A stretch of DNA of 64,000 nucleotides from CAYOFF01 sp964403415. GTDB lineage: Bacteria; Patescibacteriota; Gracilibacteria; Absconditabacterales; Absconditicoccaceae. The translations under genes were made by a program, and so were the position numbers. The stretch lies in the NCBI GenBank assembly GCA_964403415.1, contig CAYOFF010000001.1, positions 620,001-684,000 on the forward strand, given 5' to 3'. The notes beneath the pieces were generated by a model. It ran no database searches and was not told where the DNA came from. It saw nothing but the letters and a program-made list of their open reading frames with translations. Position 1 is the stretch's first letter. Each line of letters starts with the position of its first letter. Of the stretch, positions 12,629-23,858 are shown in pieces.

Positions 12629-14236
12629 CTAAAGGAGTCTTGCTTGAACTTTTAGAGGTCTTCGTAGAAGTGCAAGAATTGCGCCATTCATGATTGTGCA
12701 GGTAAGTAGCCGTAGAAACGAACTTTTGTAGAGATCTTGGTAGAGATGTATGTTTTGGAGTTGTGTATGTGCTCGTCGTGAGAGTGTTGAAACAAAAAGA
12801 ATACTCATGATTGCTGTGACCATGTGTTTCCGTGAAATCTTTGGAAGTACTCACCGTTTCGTTGCCATAATAAGTGAGCCGGTTGTGAAACATATTTCGA
12901 GTAGGAGCTGAGTCGCAATTCATCAGATAAGATTATATTTTTGGATGAGTGGTATGCCTATGCTGATACCGACTATGACACCTATGAGATTGATTAGTAG
13001 GAGTGCGTTTTGGCGATGTACACTGACGAAGATATAATTGAAAACTTGTTTGATGAAGCTCAACGTAAGGACAATTGCCAAGAAAGGAAGAAGCATATCG
13101 GATCACCGTTGTGTGGCTGTGGAGAGGTATTTGGTGCCGCCGATGAGGCGAATGATTTCTGTGTGGAAGATACTGAAATTTGCAATAACAATCAATCAGA
13201 TGACGATGATGATACTCATGAGCCCTCAAAAGCTTTTACGTTTTTGGTCAGTGTCGGCATGCGAGACTCTGTGTATGAGACTATTGCCGAGTGCTGAGGG
13301 TACAATGAGAAGAATTTCTATGAGACTGAGTGCGAGGGCTCGAATACCGACGTAACTATGGCCTTGTATCGTGGGAAAAAAGTTGGAGAGCAAGATAAGC
13401 ACGATGAGGGTGTGAAAACTACTTAGGTAGTATGCGAATCCATACTGTCGATTTTTTTTCATGAGAGATCGTGTGAAGATGCTATCTCGTTCTCGGCGAA
13501 GAGGGAGAATTTTATTTCCTTTGTAGAGAACGTAGAGGGTTTGTGCGAGTCCGCTGAGAAGAACTGAAATAAGTACTCGCACAAAAGCAGGAATTCCTTG
13601 CCCTATTGGCTCAAACGACTGATGTGGATAGAGCATATAAATGCCGCCGATCAGAGCAGTCAGCTGGACGACTCTTGCTACAATCAGCGCAATGCTGACC
13701 TGCTCCATTTTCCAAAATAACTGGAGTGGGAGCTGGAGAATTCCTGCGGTCATGAAACTTGCAGAAAAGAGCATACCAAGCGGTAATCATCGAACGAGAT
13801 ATGGATTATTGGTATATGCTGGTAGGAGATATGCGATCACGAGTGCTATCGTATAGATGAGGCAGATCATAAATAATCTGCTCGTTACGAATTTGTTGTA
13901 GTAGCTTCCGAGCTCTTTTTGTGCGGTTTCGTGTTTGGCGTTTGCATCTACGGATGAGAGCGTCGGATCGTTGAGATTGGTGGCTATATCTAGTGCATCT
14001 TTTGTCGTTTCGACGTTTTTTTTGAGAACTCCGAGCTCTCTCAGGGCGATGACATAAACTCCAAAATCAGCTAACGCAGACCAGATAGCAAAATATTTGA
14101 GGATTGTAGAGTAGTCACCAAATCTCATTGGTCACAGGTATGGTGTCATCAATTTTACCACAAGAAACCCTCAGACAGCACTTGCTAGTCTTCACAAAAT
14201 CTGCCAAAATGCATCTTTGATAACAAGGGATTTCAC
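12629..14236 (-). CDS. MATE/Wzx/MurJ-like flippase (polysaccharide or lipid-linked sugar export)
   Basis: 535 aa, polytopic membrane protein with about 12-14 hydrophobic segments. It starts at GTG 14236 with VKSLVIKDAFWQILGRLAS and then GGFLVVKLMTPYLGP, the typical start of oligosaccharide flippases. An alternative start is ATG 14149, but it would remove the first helix. A cytoplasmic insert (about residues 75-115) is charged. It begins 12 bp after the ftsH stop in the same direction, so the two are probably co-transcribed. The substrate (peptidoglycan lipid II, teichoic or capsular lipid) cannot be told from sequence. It ends in TAG and converges on the subtilase gene. Confidence 0.8.
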
Positions 14237-14248
14237 GATGGTATGCGG

Positions 14249-16228
14249 TTATATGGTAGGCGCGGTATCTGTGTGCGTTTTTTTGGTACGTGTGCGTGAT
14301 TTCATTGTTGCAACGGTAGCTTTTGCTTTGGCAACAATAAACTCTTCTGGAAGCTGGCCGTTGTTTGCCATCATTGCCTCAAACTCTTCTTTGGTGATAT
14401 ACTCTTTTTCGAGGAGATAGGTAGCCATGTGATCCATAGCGTCTTTGTATTGTTCGATAATTTTTATGGCCTTGTGATATGCAGTTTCTACAAGCTGCTT
14501 TACTTTGGCATCGACCTTGACGGCGATGTCCTCACTGTATGGCTTGAATGGTGTGAATTCTGCTCTGTCTTGGTCGTAGTAGACGATAGTGCCGAGTTCT
14601 TCATCCATACCGTATTTGAGTAGCATATCATACGCTATTTTGGTGATTTTTTCAAAGTCGTTGGATGCACCTGTCGTAATTTCGTCTTTCCCAAAGAAGA
14701 CTTCCTCTGCCGCTCTTCATCAGAGTAGTGTCACCATTTCATCAAGGAACTGAGATTTTGAGTGAAGATATCTGTCTTCTTCAGGCATCATCCAGGTGAC
14801 ACCTAGTGCCATGCCTCTAGAAACGATAGAAATTTTTTCGACGGGATCAGCGTTGGGAAGTGTGTACGCTGTTACGGCATGTCAGAGCTCATGGTAAGCA
14901 ACAATATTTCTCTCTTTCTCTTTGAGACTTTTGATTTTCTTCTCTGGTCACATGACGATCTTTTCGAGCGCGTATTCGAAGTCGTTCATGGTAAGATGGG
15001 TTCTTCATTCTTTGGCTACTTTGAGAGCTGCTTCGTTGACAATATTTTCGAGATCTGCACCTACAAATCCGCTTGTGCGTCTTGCAATGATTGCGAGATC
15101 AGCATCATCTGCAAGCTTCGTCTTGCCGGTATGATAGGCCAAAATCATTTGTCTTTCTTCGAGAGTCGGTCTACCAACATAGACTTTGCGGTCAAATCTT
15201 CCTGGTCTGAGTAGTGCGCTATCGAGGGTGTCCGGTCTATTGGTAGCTGCTATAACAATTACGTTGGTTTCTTTTTCAAACCCATCCATTTCTGTGAGAA
15301 TTTGGTTTAGGGTTTGTTCTTGTTCTTGGTGGCCGCCTGTATATCCGGCTCATCTTTTTTTGCCAATCGTATCGATTTCATCGATAAAGATGATGGAAGG
15401 AGCTGCCTTCTTGGCTTTCATAAAGAGCTCCCTTACTTTTGCGGCGCCCATACCTACGAGCATTTCCATAAATTCAGATCACGATGCGGAGAAAAAAGGC
15501 ACACCTGCTTCACCTGCCACAGCTCTTGCGAGCAGTGTTTTTCCGGCTCCTGGAGGGCCGTAGAGGAGTACACCTTTTGGAATTCTTGCACCGACGTCCA
15601 TATATTTTTTGGAGTCTTTGAGGTAGTCTACGACTTCGATGAGCTCTTGTTTTACCTCATCCATACCCGCAACATCTGTGAATTTGGTTTTGACGTCAGT
15701 CTTGGTTCTGAGGACACCTGCTTTGATGCCAAATGGAAGTCCTCCTCCCTTGGGTCCAAACATCCTAAATCCAATAACCAAAATGATCACAAAAAATATC
15801 AAAGGGAGGATTTGCTCCAAAAAGACAGCTGAGAGGACAGATTGTTCTTCACTAGCTATGGTAAGCGGAATAGATCATGTCAATGAGAGTCCGAGCTCTG
15901 AAATACTTGTGTCGACTGGCTTTTGTGTAGTATATACTGTGTAGTATTTTTTTTGGGTAGGAGCAAGGAAATTGATGGTTGCTGGTGGTACTTCTCCTGT
16001 GAATGTGCTATATCCTTCGAGATCTTTCTCGTTTTTGAGTGTTACTTTTTCGAAGGTGCGGTTTTGGTAAAGTTGCAAGAACGTATTGAGATCCACTTCT
16101 TTGGTCTCCTGCGTGATTAGGGTTACCTTGCCGTCTTGTGACATGGTAAGTGTACTTTGTTTGAGGAACCGTAGTCCTGCTGTAATGAGAAGTGCAGAGG
16201 TGAGAAAAAAGAGAATTCATTTTTTCAT
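14249..16228 (-). CDS. ftsH: ATP-dependent zinc metalloprotease FtsH
   Basis: 659 aa. Start ATG 16228 gives MKKGILFFLTSALLITAG, a membrane helix, then a periplasmic-type domain and a second hydrophobic stretch (about residues 137-157). The AAA+ domain has Walker A GPPGAGKT (224-231), Walker B IIFIDEIDTIG (about 279-289) and the second region of homology (NRPDTLDSALLRPGRFDR, about 333). The zinc motif is HELGH at 446-450, where the Gly is encoded by UGA. The segment SASGSEFMEM also has its conserved Gly from UGA. FtsH is a membrane quality-control protease that degrades misfolded membrane proteins and regulators. This gene is the cleanest single proof of table 25 in the window. Confidence 0.97.
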
Positions 16229-16405
16229 ATAATATTGTGCTGATAGTCTAAAATGTACATAATCGTACGGATGCGTCACTATTAGCCTTGATATGCCCTT
16301 TTTCGAAAGAAAGAGCACGTAGACTCTCAAGGTGATGCATTCTTCTTATAGGAAATCGGGATAGGATTGCAATGTCTGTAAGAGATGCGCATATAGTGTC
16401 TTTTT

Positions 16406-16434
16406 TTGCAAAAAACGGCGTATTTCGGTATACT
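16406..16434 (+). promoter_or_regulatory. Promoter of the 16478 gene
   Basis: TTGCAA, 17-nt spacer, TATACT, 43 bp before the ATG at 16478. It sits in the 249-bp divergent spacer with ftsH, in which I see nothing else clear. Confidence 0.65.
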
Positions 16435-16477
16435 TTGAAGAGGATTTTGGAGTCTTTATATCTGTTGACGAATTCCG

Positions 16478-16768
16478 ATGACTACGCGTGAGTATGTTCT
16501 TGAGGTACTTACTCGTCTCAAACCGTACTGGCCTATGGCAGAGGGACTTTTGCAGATTATTTCTCAAAAAGATATTGATGATGCAGCAATTAAGGGCCTT
16601 TTGGCTATTTTTCAACAGGTTTTCGATGAGACAATAGATAGTGTTCAGAAGGCAAAATTGGGAACATCATTAACTGCTTTGCAAAAAATCCAAGCATTGG
16701 AGCAGAAAGAGCGTAGAGAAGAAGCTGAAGAGTTGGCGGCAGTGGAGAAATTGATAGCTGAGATATAG
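16478..16768 (+). CDS. Small helical protein of unknown function (96 aa)
   Basis: 96 aa without UGA codons, preceded by a good promoter, ATG start, TAG stop. The sequence is mostly amphipathic helix; the C-terminal third is strongly charged and coiled-coil-like (QKIQALEQKERREEAEELAAVEKL). There is no signal peptide. It is 65 bp upstream of a large unknown gene in the same direction, so the two may form an operon. I do not recognise a family. Confidence 0.7.
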   Translation: MTTREYVLEVLTRLKPYWPMAEGLLQIISQKDIDDAAIKGLLAIFQQVFDETIDSVQKAKLGTSLTALQKIQALEQKERREEAEELAAVEKLIAEI

Positions 16769-16833
16769 GTTTGGGTTTGATGTGGTTTTGTGTTTATGGA
16801 TGTATGTATGTTTATTTGCTTATGTAATGCTTG

Positions 16834-19011
16834 ATGGTAGTAGGAAATGCGTATGAAGAACCGATAGATGACGATTTGAATGGCGGTGCTGACACGCCTT
16901 TGGATAATCAAGTGAAGGGTAAGATGGAGCAGTGTCTCAAGCCAGAGACTCCTGAATTGAAAGTGGCTTTGGAAAAACTTAATTCGGTTCAGACGCAGCA
17001 GGCACTCTATGAGTGGATACGTACGTTACCTGAAGGTGTACAAGCAAATGCATTGCAGACATTTTTTGCTCATTATCCAGAATATAAGCTTACAGTGGCT
17101 CAGAGAGAGAGTAGAGAAAAATTGTGAGAAAACCGAACTATTACCAAAGAAGAAGTGTATGGGTTTGCTGATGAGTCAGGGCGTATGGCCAAAGAACAGT
17201 GAGTGGATGATCATATGACAGATCTTTTTAAGGCTGATTATGAACTCAATAAGGTGGGTATAATGACGGCTCTCGTTAGAGAATTTGAGTCTACAGCGTA
17301 TGCAAACAATATTTTGCCTGGACTGAAGAAGTTTTTGGCGACATCTACATACAAGGACAAAGAAAGGTCGACGATAGAGAAGAACTTTCATGATCTTGTA
17401 CTGCAGTCGTTTCGTAGTTCGTTTTCGGATGGTCCTGGTCATCAATTTGCCTTTTTGAAGGCGAAGATGACACGGGATGCTCTTGAGGATATAACTAAGA
17501 ATAAGACACCTTCTGAGAGACTTGCGATTATATGAGCACACTCTCGTGGAATGGCTATACGTCATGATATGTCATGATGAACTGAAAAAGAGGCAGAGAC
17601 GTCAACTTCTCCTACGATCTCTACTGATCTCATAAAGACGTTGTGTGCTGTAGGAACGATCACCTCAGAACAGCTATGACTCAAGGATCAGGATGCATAT
17701 GCACAACTCTGTAAAAAATTAGAAAATTCTGCTACGCCAAAAATGAAACAAGAGATGGGCGAAAAGTTTTCGTGAATTTTTGCTGCTCAGCACTTGGATA
17801 CAACAGCAGGTGTACTTAGAAAATATGAAGAGTATAAAGCGTGAGGAAAAGGCAATCCAGATGCTATTGTTATCCCTTCAGAAAAAGCTTTTGCCTGAGA
17901 TATTCCCAAGACGTTTGCAGATGCGGTTGTTGGGATCACTCCTGCGGAGTATGGGAGGTGGCGTACCAAGGTAGCTGTACAAGAGACGACAGGTACATTG
18001 AAATGACGGGCAAATAGTATCAAAGATTTTGTTACTGATCTCATAGGTCCAGAGTGATTGAAAATTTTGCAGGAAGAGTGACTAGCCGCGCTGATTCTTC
18101 ATTTTTTTGATTCAGATGCACCGGATATAGATAAACAGACAGTTCAAAAAATGATGTTGGATGTGGGTGCGGTTACGCTATGAAAGGAGTATGCGGAAAA
18201 CAAAGATGCTAAACCACTGGCAAAGCTTGATGAGGCATGAGTTGCAATGGTTGAACAACTAGCCAAAGATGATGCTGTGATTGTGCGTCCTATTAGTAGC
18301 TTCAATGGATTTGTATGGAATGCTGATAAGAAGATGCTTACGAAAGAAGCTAAGCCAGATGCTCCTGGTACAGGGGACTTGATTTATCTCACAAAAAATG
18401 GACAGGAAGTTGTTGTGGCGGCTGATAAGCGTAAAGACGTGAAAGATCGTCCTCAGGATATGGTAGATCTTTCGCAAAAGACTGAGCAACTAACGTTTCT
18501 CTTGTCGCATATTCGTATGGATATTGTACAACAACAACTTGAGTCGAAATTTGGTACAGATCGATCATTAAATATGCCTGCAGATTTTCGTAAAGATAAG
18601 CCATATACACAGCAGGAGCTGAACGATCAGGTTACAGGAGCAAAGAAAAAACAGGAACTGATGGGTGATTTTGTGGCATACGAACTCAAGAAGCTTATGG
18701 CAAAGGATCATGCATTTGTGATTGATGGAACAGCATCTTTGGTTGCGTTGTTGACACATGATGTTGCTGTGTGAGAGCATGCTGTGAATGCCGCGGCTAC
18801 GAGCCTTCCGGTTACACTATATGATAAGGAGAAGTGAACATTTGGTGCGTTGCCACAGGATGCGGAGTATCTCAAGGCGGATGGAACATGGGTTCCTGCC
18901 ACAGCAACTGAGGTACTTGCGAGTATCAATGGTGATGCATGAAAGGTGCAGATGCGTTTGGCGACGGCACCTAGATATATACAAACGTATGAAAAGGGGA
19001 AAAAGGTATAA
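16834..19011 (+). CDS. Large soluble protein of unknown function (725 aa)
   Basis: 725 aa in one frame through many UGA codons, ATG 16834 (a TTG codon lies just before it), stop TAA. No signal peptide or membrane helix. The text is charged and largely helical in the first 500 residues (for example KADYELNKVGIMTALVREFE). Near residue 480 there is a stretch with more beta character (NGFVWNADKKML, GDLIYLTKNGQEVVVAADK). I recognise no family or catalytic motif. Co-orientation with the 96-aa gene suggests a functional pair, possibly lineage-specific. Confidence 0.75.
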
Positions 19012-19129
19012 TATATTATCTATACGGGTATTGATATAGGCGTAATTTTTTTTGCTCATCAGTTGATTTCCTGTACTTGATATCTACTATGTGGAGAGAT
19101 ATAGCATTTTACCTTCTCTCTACATAGAT

Positions 19130-19861
19130 ATGTCAGGAATTGATCTTCATCATGTGCTGTTCGTAGACTTGGAGTGTGTACCGCAACATCCATCGTTTTA
19201 TGATCTTGATGATGGATTGAGAGCGTTGCGGGAGAAAAAAGCTGAAAAACTCACACATATTGATGAGCAGTTATCTCCGTCTGAGCTCTATGAGAATCGT
19301 AGCGGAATTTATGCTGAGTTTTGAAAGATTATTTGTATCTCTGTATGATGCTTTGCGAAGCAGGATGGTGATATATTGCAGTTTCGTACAAAATCATTTT
19401 TTGGTGATGATGAGCGTGAACTTCTGTTAGCGTTTTTTGAGCTTCTGGATGCACATTACAACAAACCTCATCACTATTTGTGTGGGCATAATATCAGAGA
19501 GTTTGATATCCCATATATTTGTAGAAGAGCACTTGTGAATGAGTTAGACTGTCCGAGTATTTTGTTTGACCATGGCAAAAAACCCTGGGAAGTACAACAC
19601 CTAGATACGATGGAAATGCGGAAATTTGGAGACAAAAAAACATACACATCATTGGATTTGTTGACGAGAGTGATGTGACTCCCTAGTCCCAAAGTCGATA
19701 TTAGTGGCGAGCAGGTGGCGCGTGTATATCGGGATGATCAGGATCTTCCAAGAATTACAGAGTACTGTGAGCGTGATGTTTTGGCAGTAGCTCAGCTCTA
19801 TCTCAAATTTGTGAGACATCCAAGGAGAAATGAAGTCATCTGGGGTGCTACGGCATCATAG
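19130..19861 (+). CDS. PolB-type 3'-5' exonuclease, DEDDy superfamily
   Basis: 243 aa. Exo I is VDLECVP (Asp13, Glu15), Exo II is CGHNIREFDIPY, and Exo III is YCERDVLAVAQLY, giving the DEDDy set with the Tyr four residues before the last Asp. This matches the predicted 3'-5' exonuclease related to the DNA polymerase B exonuclease domain (Pfam DNA_pol_B_exo2). There is no polymerase domain, so it acts alone or in trans, for example in DNA repair. ATG 19130 is chosen because the fold begins right after it. The stop is TAG. Confidence 0.82.
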
Positions 19862-19931
19862 TGCGTGGGTATCGCGTTTTTGGGGTGTAAATATTTTTGG
19901 AAAGATATTGTTTTAGGTGTGAAGTGTATGT

Positions 19932-21257
19932 ATGCTTAGTATAAGATATACAAAAGCCATGAGTAGTATGCGTCTACGTTGTGTGGGTCTTACAGTGCTT
20001 TTTTGCGTATTCTTTTGTTGGCCGTTGGTTGCACAAGGGTATGTTTTGGGTATGAAATCATCTGATAATACCATCAAAAATCTCCAACAGGTAGAGCGTT
20101 ATATGGGTAGCGATCTACATCTTGTTGCGTTTATTCTTGATCCATTTTTGGGAGAGAGGACGTTGCGTACATACCAAAAACAGGTGGACTATCTGTCTGG
20201 TAAGATAGTACATTTTACAATTTCTCCCAATGTCTTGACGGCTAAGGAGGTTGCTGAAGGTGCTTTTGACAAATACTATACGCAGTTTTTTGAGTTCGTC
20301 AAAAAAAATAACCTCAAGGTTATTTTTCGTACCATGCATGAGATGAATGGCAATCGATATCCTTGGAGTGGTGACCCATACTGGTATAAACAAGCATGGA
20401 CGCGCGTGTGGCACCTTTCGAGGAAAGCTGGGCTTGATCAACAGTATATTTTGTTTGATTTTTCTGTAAATCACTGGGATGTGTGGTGAGCGGGTAGTGT
20501 GAGATGTACGCTTTGAAATAAGGCTATGCTCGGTTGTCAGACGTGGGAGGACTATTGGCCGGGAGATATGTATGTGGATCTTATGGGGTTTACGTTTTAT
20601 AATCGATGAACGGCTACCTCCAATAGAAGACGGCTTTGGCCTGAAGAAATTTTGCATCATGATGGTGCGTGACTTCTTGGAAGACTCCAAGAAAAATGAA
20701 AACCGCTTATCATAGATGAGGTCTGAACGACAGCAGTATTTTATGATGGCGGGTATAATAGAGAGCGTTCTGTACAGACGTATGGACAGACAGAAGGTGT
20801 TGAAAAAAATCAGCGATTGCGCGAGCTGGCATATCTTGCACGTGCGATGCCACAACTTGTGGGACTTGTGTATTTCAACGTGGACTATACGTATGGACTG
20901 ACATATGAGATTCCAAATGAAGCAGATTGGCTTATTGTGAGTAGATGAGAAAAGAGATACCTCCTTGATGGTGTACAGTCGTTATTGATTAACCAAGCGA
21001 AACCAACTACATTGTCCAGACTATTTGGTGCTGTAGGGAGTGGCACTGGAGGTGGTATGCATGGTGCAGGCGATACGAATGGTGTGAGCTCTGGAGGCAT
21101 CCTCAAGCTAGGAGGTATCAAACCTGGCGTTATCAAAAAAACTAAGCTATCATGGCGTAGTGTGCAGTGATGAAGTGGATCTGTTTCTACAGGATCTTTG
21201 TTGACAGGATCTGTGCCTGTACGTGTGCAGTCTGCTTCTGTGTGATCAGGACGCTAG
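19932..21257 (+). CDS. Secreted GH26-like glycoside hydrolase (beta-mannanase type)
   Basis: 441 aa. The N-terminal signal peptide (RLRCVGLTVLFCVFFCWPLVAQG) is best read from the internal ATG at 19959 or 19968, but 19932 is also possible. The catalytic core matches GH26: acid/base Glu137 in RTMHEMNGNRYPW, the YWPGDMYVDLMGF strand, and nucleophile Glu263 in LIIDEVG. The C-terminal 100 residues are Gly/Ser rich and look like a linker or surface tail. GH26 enzymes cleave beta-1,4-mannan or related glycans. In this lifestyle it may cut the partner cell's envelope polysaccharide; that is inference. Converges on the 21266 gene with 8 bp between. Confidence 0.75.
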
Positions 21258-21265
21258 ATACTCAT

Positions 21266-22123
21266 TCACGCTTGCTCGTATGCGAGTTCGGCGTAGGGCG
21301 TGGTGATGTGTGTAGTATCTGGTGTTATAAAATGAAATGAAAGTTGTTCTGTAATAGCAGGAGGGAGTTTGCTTGCTAAGTATTCTCCGTAGCCGTTTGT
21401 TTCTGCCTGATCTAGGAGAATGACGCAGCGATCGCTCCTTTCGAGGGCTTGAATACACTCAGGTGAGAGCGCTGTGCTATAATTTTGGAAGCAGAACACC
21501 GCTGGTTGCTGTCAGAGTTGTTCTGCTCTCTGTGCGAATGCGAGAGCTTCTTGGAAGAGATAGCCTCAGCAGATCAGCGTGAATGAGGGTGCTGCAAGCA
21601 GTTCTAGTGTCCCTGAAAAAAGCTCGGGTGTTGGCTTGTCTTCAAAGAGCTTTTGAGGGAGATCTTTATCTGCTGTTCTGATATAGGTAGGGGTGGATGA
21701 CTCGAGCATGCGCAGGAAACTTTCTACGTCCGCTGGCTCACAGCAGGCAATGCCGTGTTCCAATACCATATCGATATCATCAATCTCTGCCTTACCTTTG
21801 GTAAATAATCATGAGGTGCCACATCACAGATTGATGATAACGGTACGCGCGGAGCGTTTTGCGATGAGTGGTAAGATCTCAGAGAACTCACTGATAGAGA
21901 ACTCATCGCAAATCAGCAAAATGCGTTGCTTGTCTTCTCTGAGGAGTTTTGCTAGTGGCCCTGCCGCGCTAAAATCTCGTTTTAGACTACTGTACGTTGT
22001 CATATTTTGTGTAGCGAGTTCTGGAGGGAATGCTCCTATAATACTATCAAAAATATTGTTTTCCTTGCAGTAGACAAAAAGATCTCCATGACGTACAAAT
22101 GAGATGAGATTACTATCATGCAT
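21266..22123 (-). CDS. Transketolase/E1-beta C-terminal-like protein without the TPP-binding half
   Basis: 285 aa, ATG 22123. The middle has the pyrimidine-domain style text of transketolase-like enzymes (EPADVESFLRMLE then TPTYIRTADKDLP). The end looks like the transketolase C-domain (GGYLFQEALAFAQRAEQLG, then VILLDQAETNGYGEYLA). No N-terminal TPP/Mg domain (GDG...N) is present here or next door. It may be a subunit of a split enzyme or a degenerate relative. It is the last gene of the run yidD-fmt, endonuclease, this gene. The family call is moderate. Confidence 0.5.
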
Positions 22124-22175
22124 GTAGTAGTATAAACAAGTGGTAAAGAGATACTATGTTACTGGTAGTGTTTCT

Positions 22176-22217
22176 CGTTGTTGAATTAGAGCTTCGCGTT
22201 GTTGGATTAGAGCTTCA
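22176..22217 (-). repeat. Two tandem 21-bp units at the end of the endonuclease gene
   Basis: Two 21-bp units (22176-22196, 22197-22217) differ at one internal base and the last base. On the minus strand, in the frame one base off the annotated gene, they would read as a repeated EALIQQR. The last codons and stop of the endonuclease gene lie inside the upstream unit. Confidence 0.7.
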
Positions 22218-22587
22218 TAAGTTCATAGGTTATGTGTTGCTGCTCGATGGTGTGTTTTATTTGTTGTTCGTTTGCGTTGAGAGTAGACTTTCATGTTTTG
22301 ATTTCGAGAAAGACGATTTGTTTGAGTTTACCTGCGTGTAGACCATCAAAAACAAGATAGTCGACACCTTTCCCGATAAATACAAGATCTTTGGGATTGT
22401 AGGGAAACGATGGGAGCAGGGGAGCTATTTTTTCTTGAACAAAACCTATAGTGACGTGCTTAGATTGTTTCAAGGTTTGCTGTTGGAGACGTTTGATATC
22501 ACTACGAAATGCGAGCTTTGCGAAAAGATATCCTATAATACACCCCAAAATACATCCTATAATAAGCGAAAGATCAATAGACTCCAT
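22207..22587 (-). CDS. Predicted endonuclease related to archaeal Holliday junction resolvase
   Basis: 126 aa. N-terminal membrane helix (LSLIIGCILGCIIGYLFAKL), then a nuclease core with FIGKGVDYLVFDGL and IVFLEIKTGKS, which fits the Asp...ExK nuclease motif of the Endonuc_Holl family. Start ATG 22587, with a TTG just before it. It lies 21 bp after the yidD-fmt stop, same strand. The end NEQQIKHTIEQQHITYELMKL matches the family's usual C-terminus, so the stop at 22207 is plausible although a repeat follows. Role in DNA processing is inferred from the family. Confidence 0.75.
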
Positions 22588-22608
22588 CAATAGGCTTGGT
22601 TGGTAAAA

Positions 22609-23817
22609 TTATTGCTGATGTCAGGCAAGAAACGCAGATCGATCCATTTTTTTCTTGCCTTCTGGTTTGACAATGAGTGCGGTGACGCACGAATTGAGGG
22701 TGTGATCTTGGGAGAGGAGCGGCTGTTTTTTGTAGGTATTGTAGGTCGTTGTGTCGATACATATCTCTTCGATGATTACTCTGAGTGCTCCTTGGAAGAA
22801 GTAGATTTTTGGCCGTAAAATGTAGGCTTTGTAGGCGGCATACAGATCTTCAAATGGCATGTGTAGTGGATCTACCTGCCCATTTTCTTTGGTTATTTTG
22901 GTGCAGAGCGTCGCTTTGGTGTGATCTTGCGGTGTGGCTATGAGGCGCTGTTTGCCGTAGTCCCATAACGTATCGGCAAGAAACCTCGGACCTTGCTGTT
23001 GCATCAGTGTCATGAGATCAGCAGCTGTAGTCGTGAGACTGAGCGGAATTTTGTGAAATGCGATGGTATCTCACTCATCGAGTCATTCATTCATGTGCAT
23101 GATCGTAATGCCGCTCATAGACTCTTTGTGCAAAATAGCTGATTGTATGGGGGATGCTCCACGATATGCAGGAAGGAGTGATCCATGTACGTTTATGGGT
23201 CACAGATGTGAGCATGCAAGCGTTGTGGCTGGCATAATTTTGCCGTATGCCAGAACCACGAGAAAGTCAGCATTACGTGATCTTAGCCGCTGATGAAAGG
23301 CTTTTGCTTCGTCACCGTACTTTGGGCTGTCTTCTTTGAGCGATGATGGTGTGCGGAGAATTTCATGGTATGTTTTTGGAAAATATTTTTTGGCGAAGGT
23401 GAGGAGTGGGCCGTCTTGGGTGTGTAGTCATCTTCATTGGGGTTTGTCGATGGTCGTGACGAGACCTACAATGTCGAATCTTTTGTCGTGTATAAGTGTC
23501 TCCAAAAAAGGAATACTAATGGGAGCACTTGAGAAAAATACGATACGGTATGAGACGGGATCGTAGGTAAGTGTGGTAGAGGGTAAACAGTGACTAACTC
23601 TTTCGAGCGTCATAGGAAGTCATGGGATGAGTCAATATCTTTGGAGTGCTTGGCGACCAAATTCACTACAATGTGGTGTATGCGCACAAACTGTTCCTTT
23701 GAGCCAAGGAGAAAGTATACCGTGGTCGGGAGAAAGTGTGACTTGGTAGAGACGAATGATGTAGATCATGCCTTTGGCTAGGGCGGTGTTGCACCGATTC
23801 CATCGTGAACGTCGCAT
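22609..23817 (-). CDS. YidD - methionyl-tRNA formyltransferase fusion
   Basis: 402 aa in one uninterrupted frame. Residues 1-80 are YidD, the small factor assisting membrane protein insertion: IIRLYQVTLSP, then CAHTPHCSEFGRQALQRYG, RVSHC and YDPV. Formyltransferase text begins at once, RIVFFSSAPISIPFLETL, with the active-site region NVHGSLLPAYRGASPIQSAIL and EGLDEGDTIA, and a C-terminal OB-like domain. Fmt formylates Met-tRNAi for initiation. Between the two halves there is no stop and no ATG, GTG or TTG at the usual Fmt start; the nearest start is ATG 23613 inside YidD. So the gene either makes a true fusion or uses an odd internal start. The Holliday-type nuclease gene follows closely. Confidence 0.85.
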
Positions 23818-23858
23818 GCAGCAAATCGTGGAATTGAAATGAATAGTAGTAGTGAATA

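Noticed and set aside
12618..12923. Separate minus-strand ORF of 101 codons
   Set aside because: It overlaps the flippase C-terminus in another frame and has no protein-like pattern.
14879..15944. Plus-strand ORFs of 100-170 codons opposite ftsH
   Set aside because: They are antisense shadows of a gene with all FtsH motifs.
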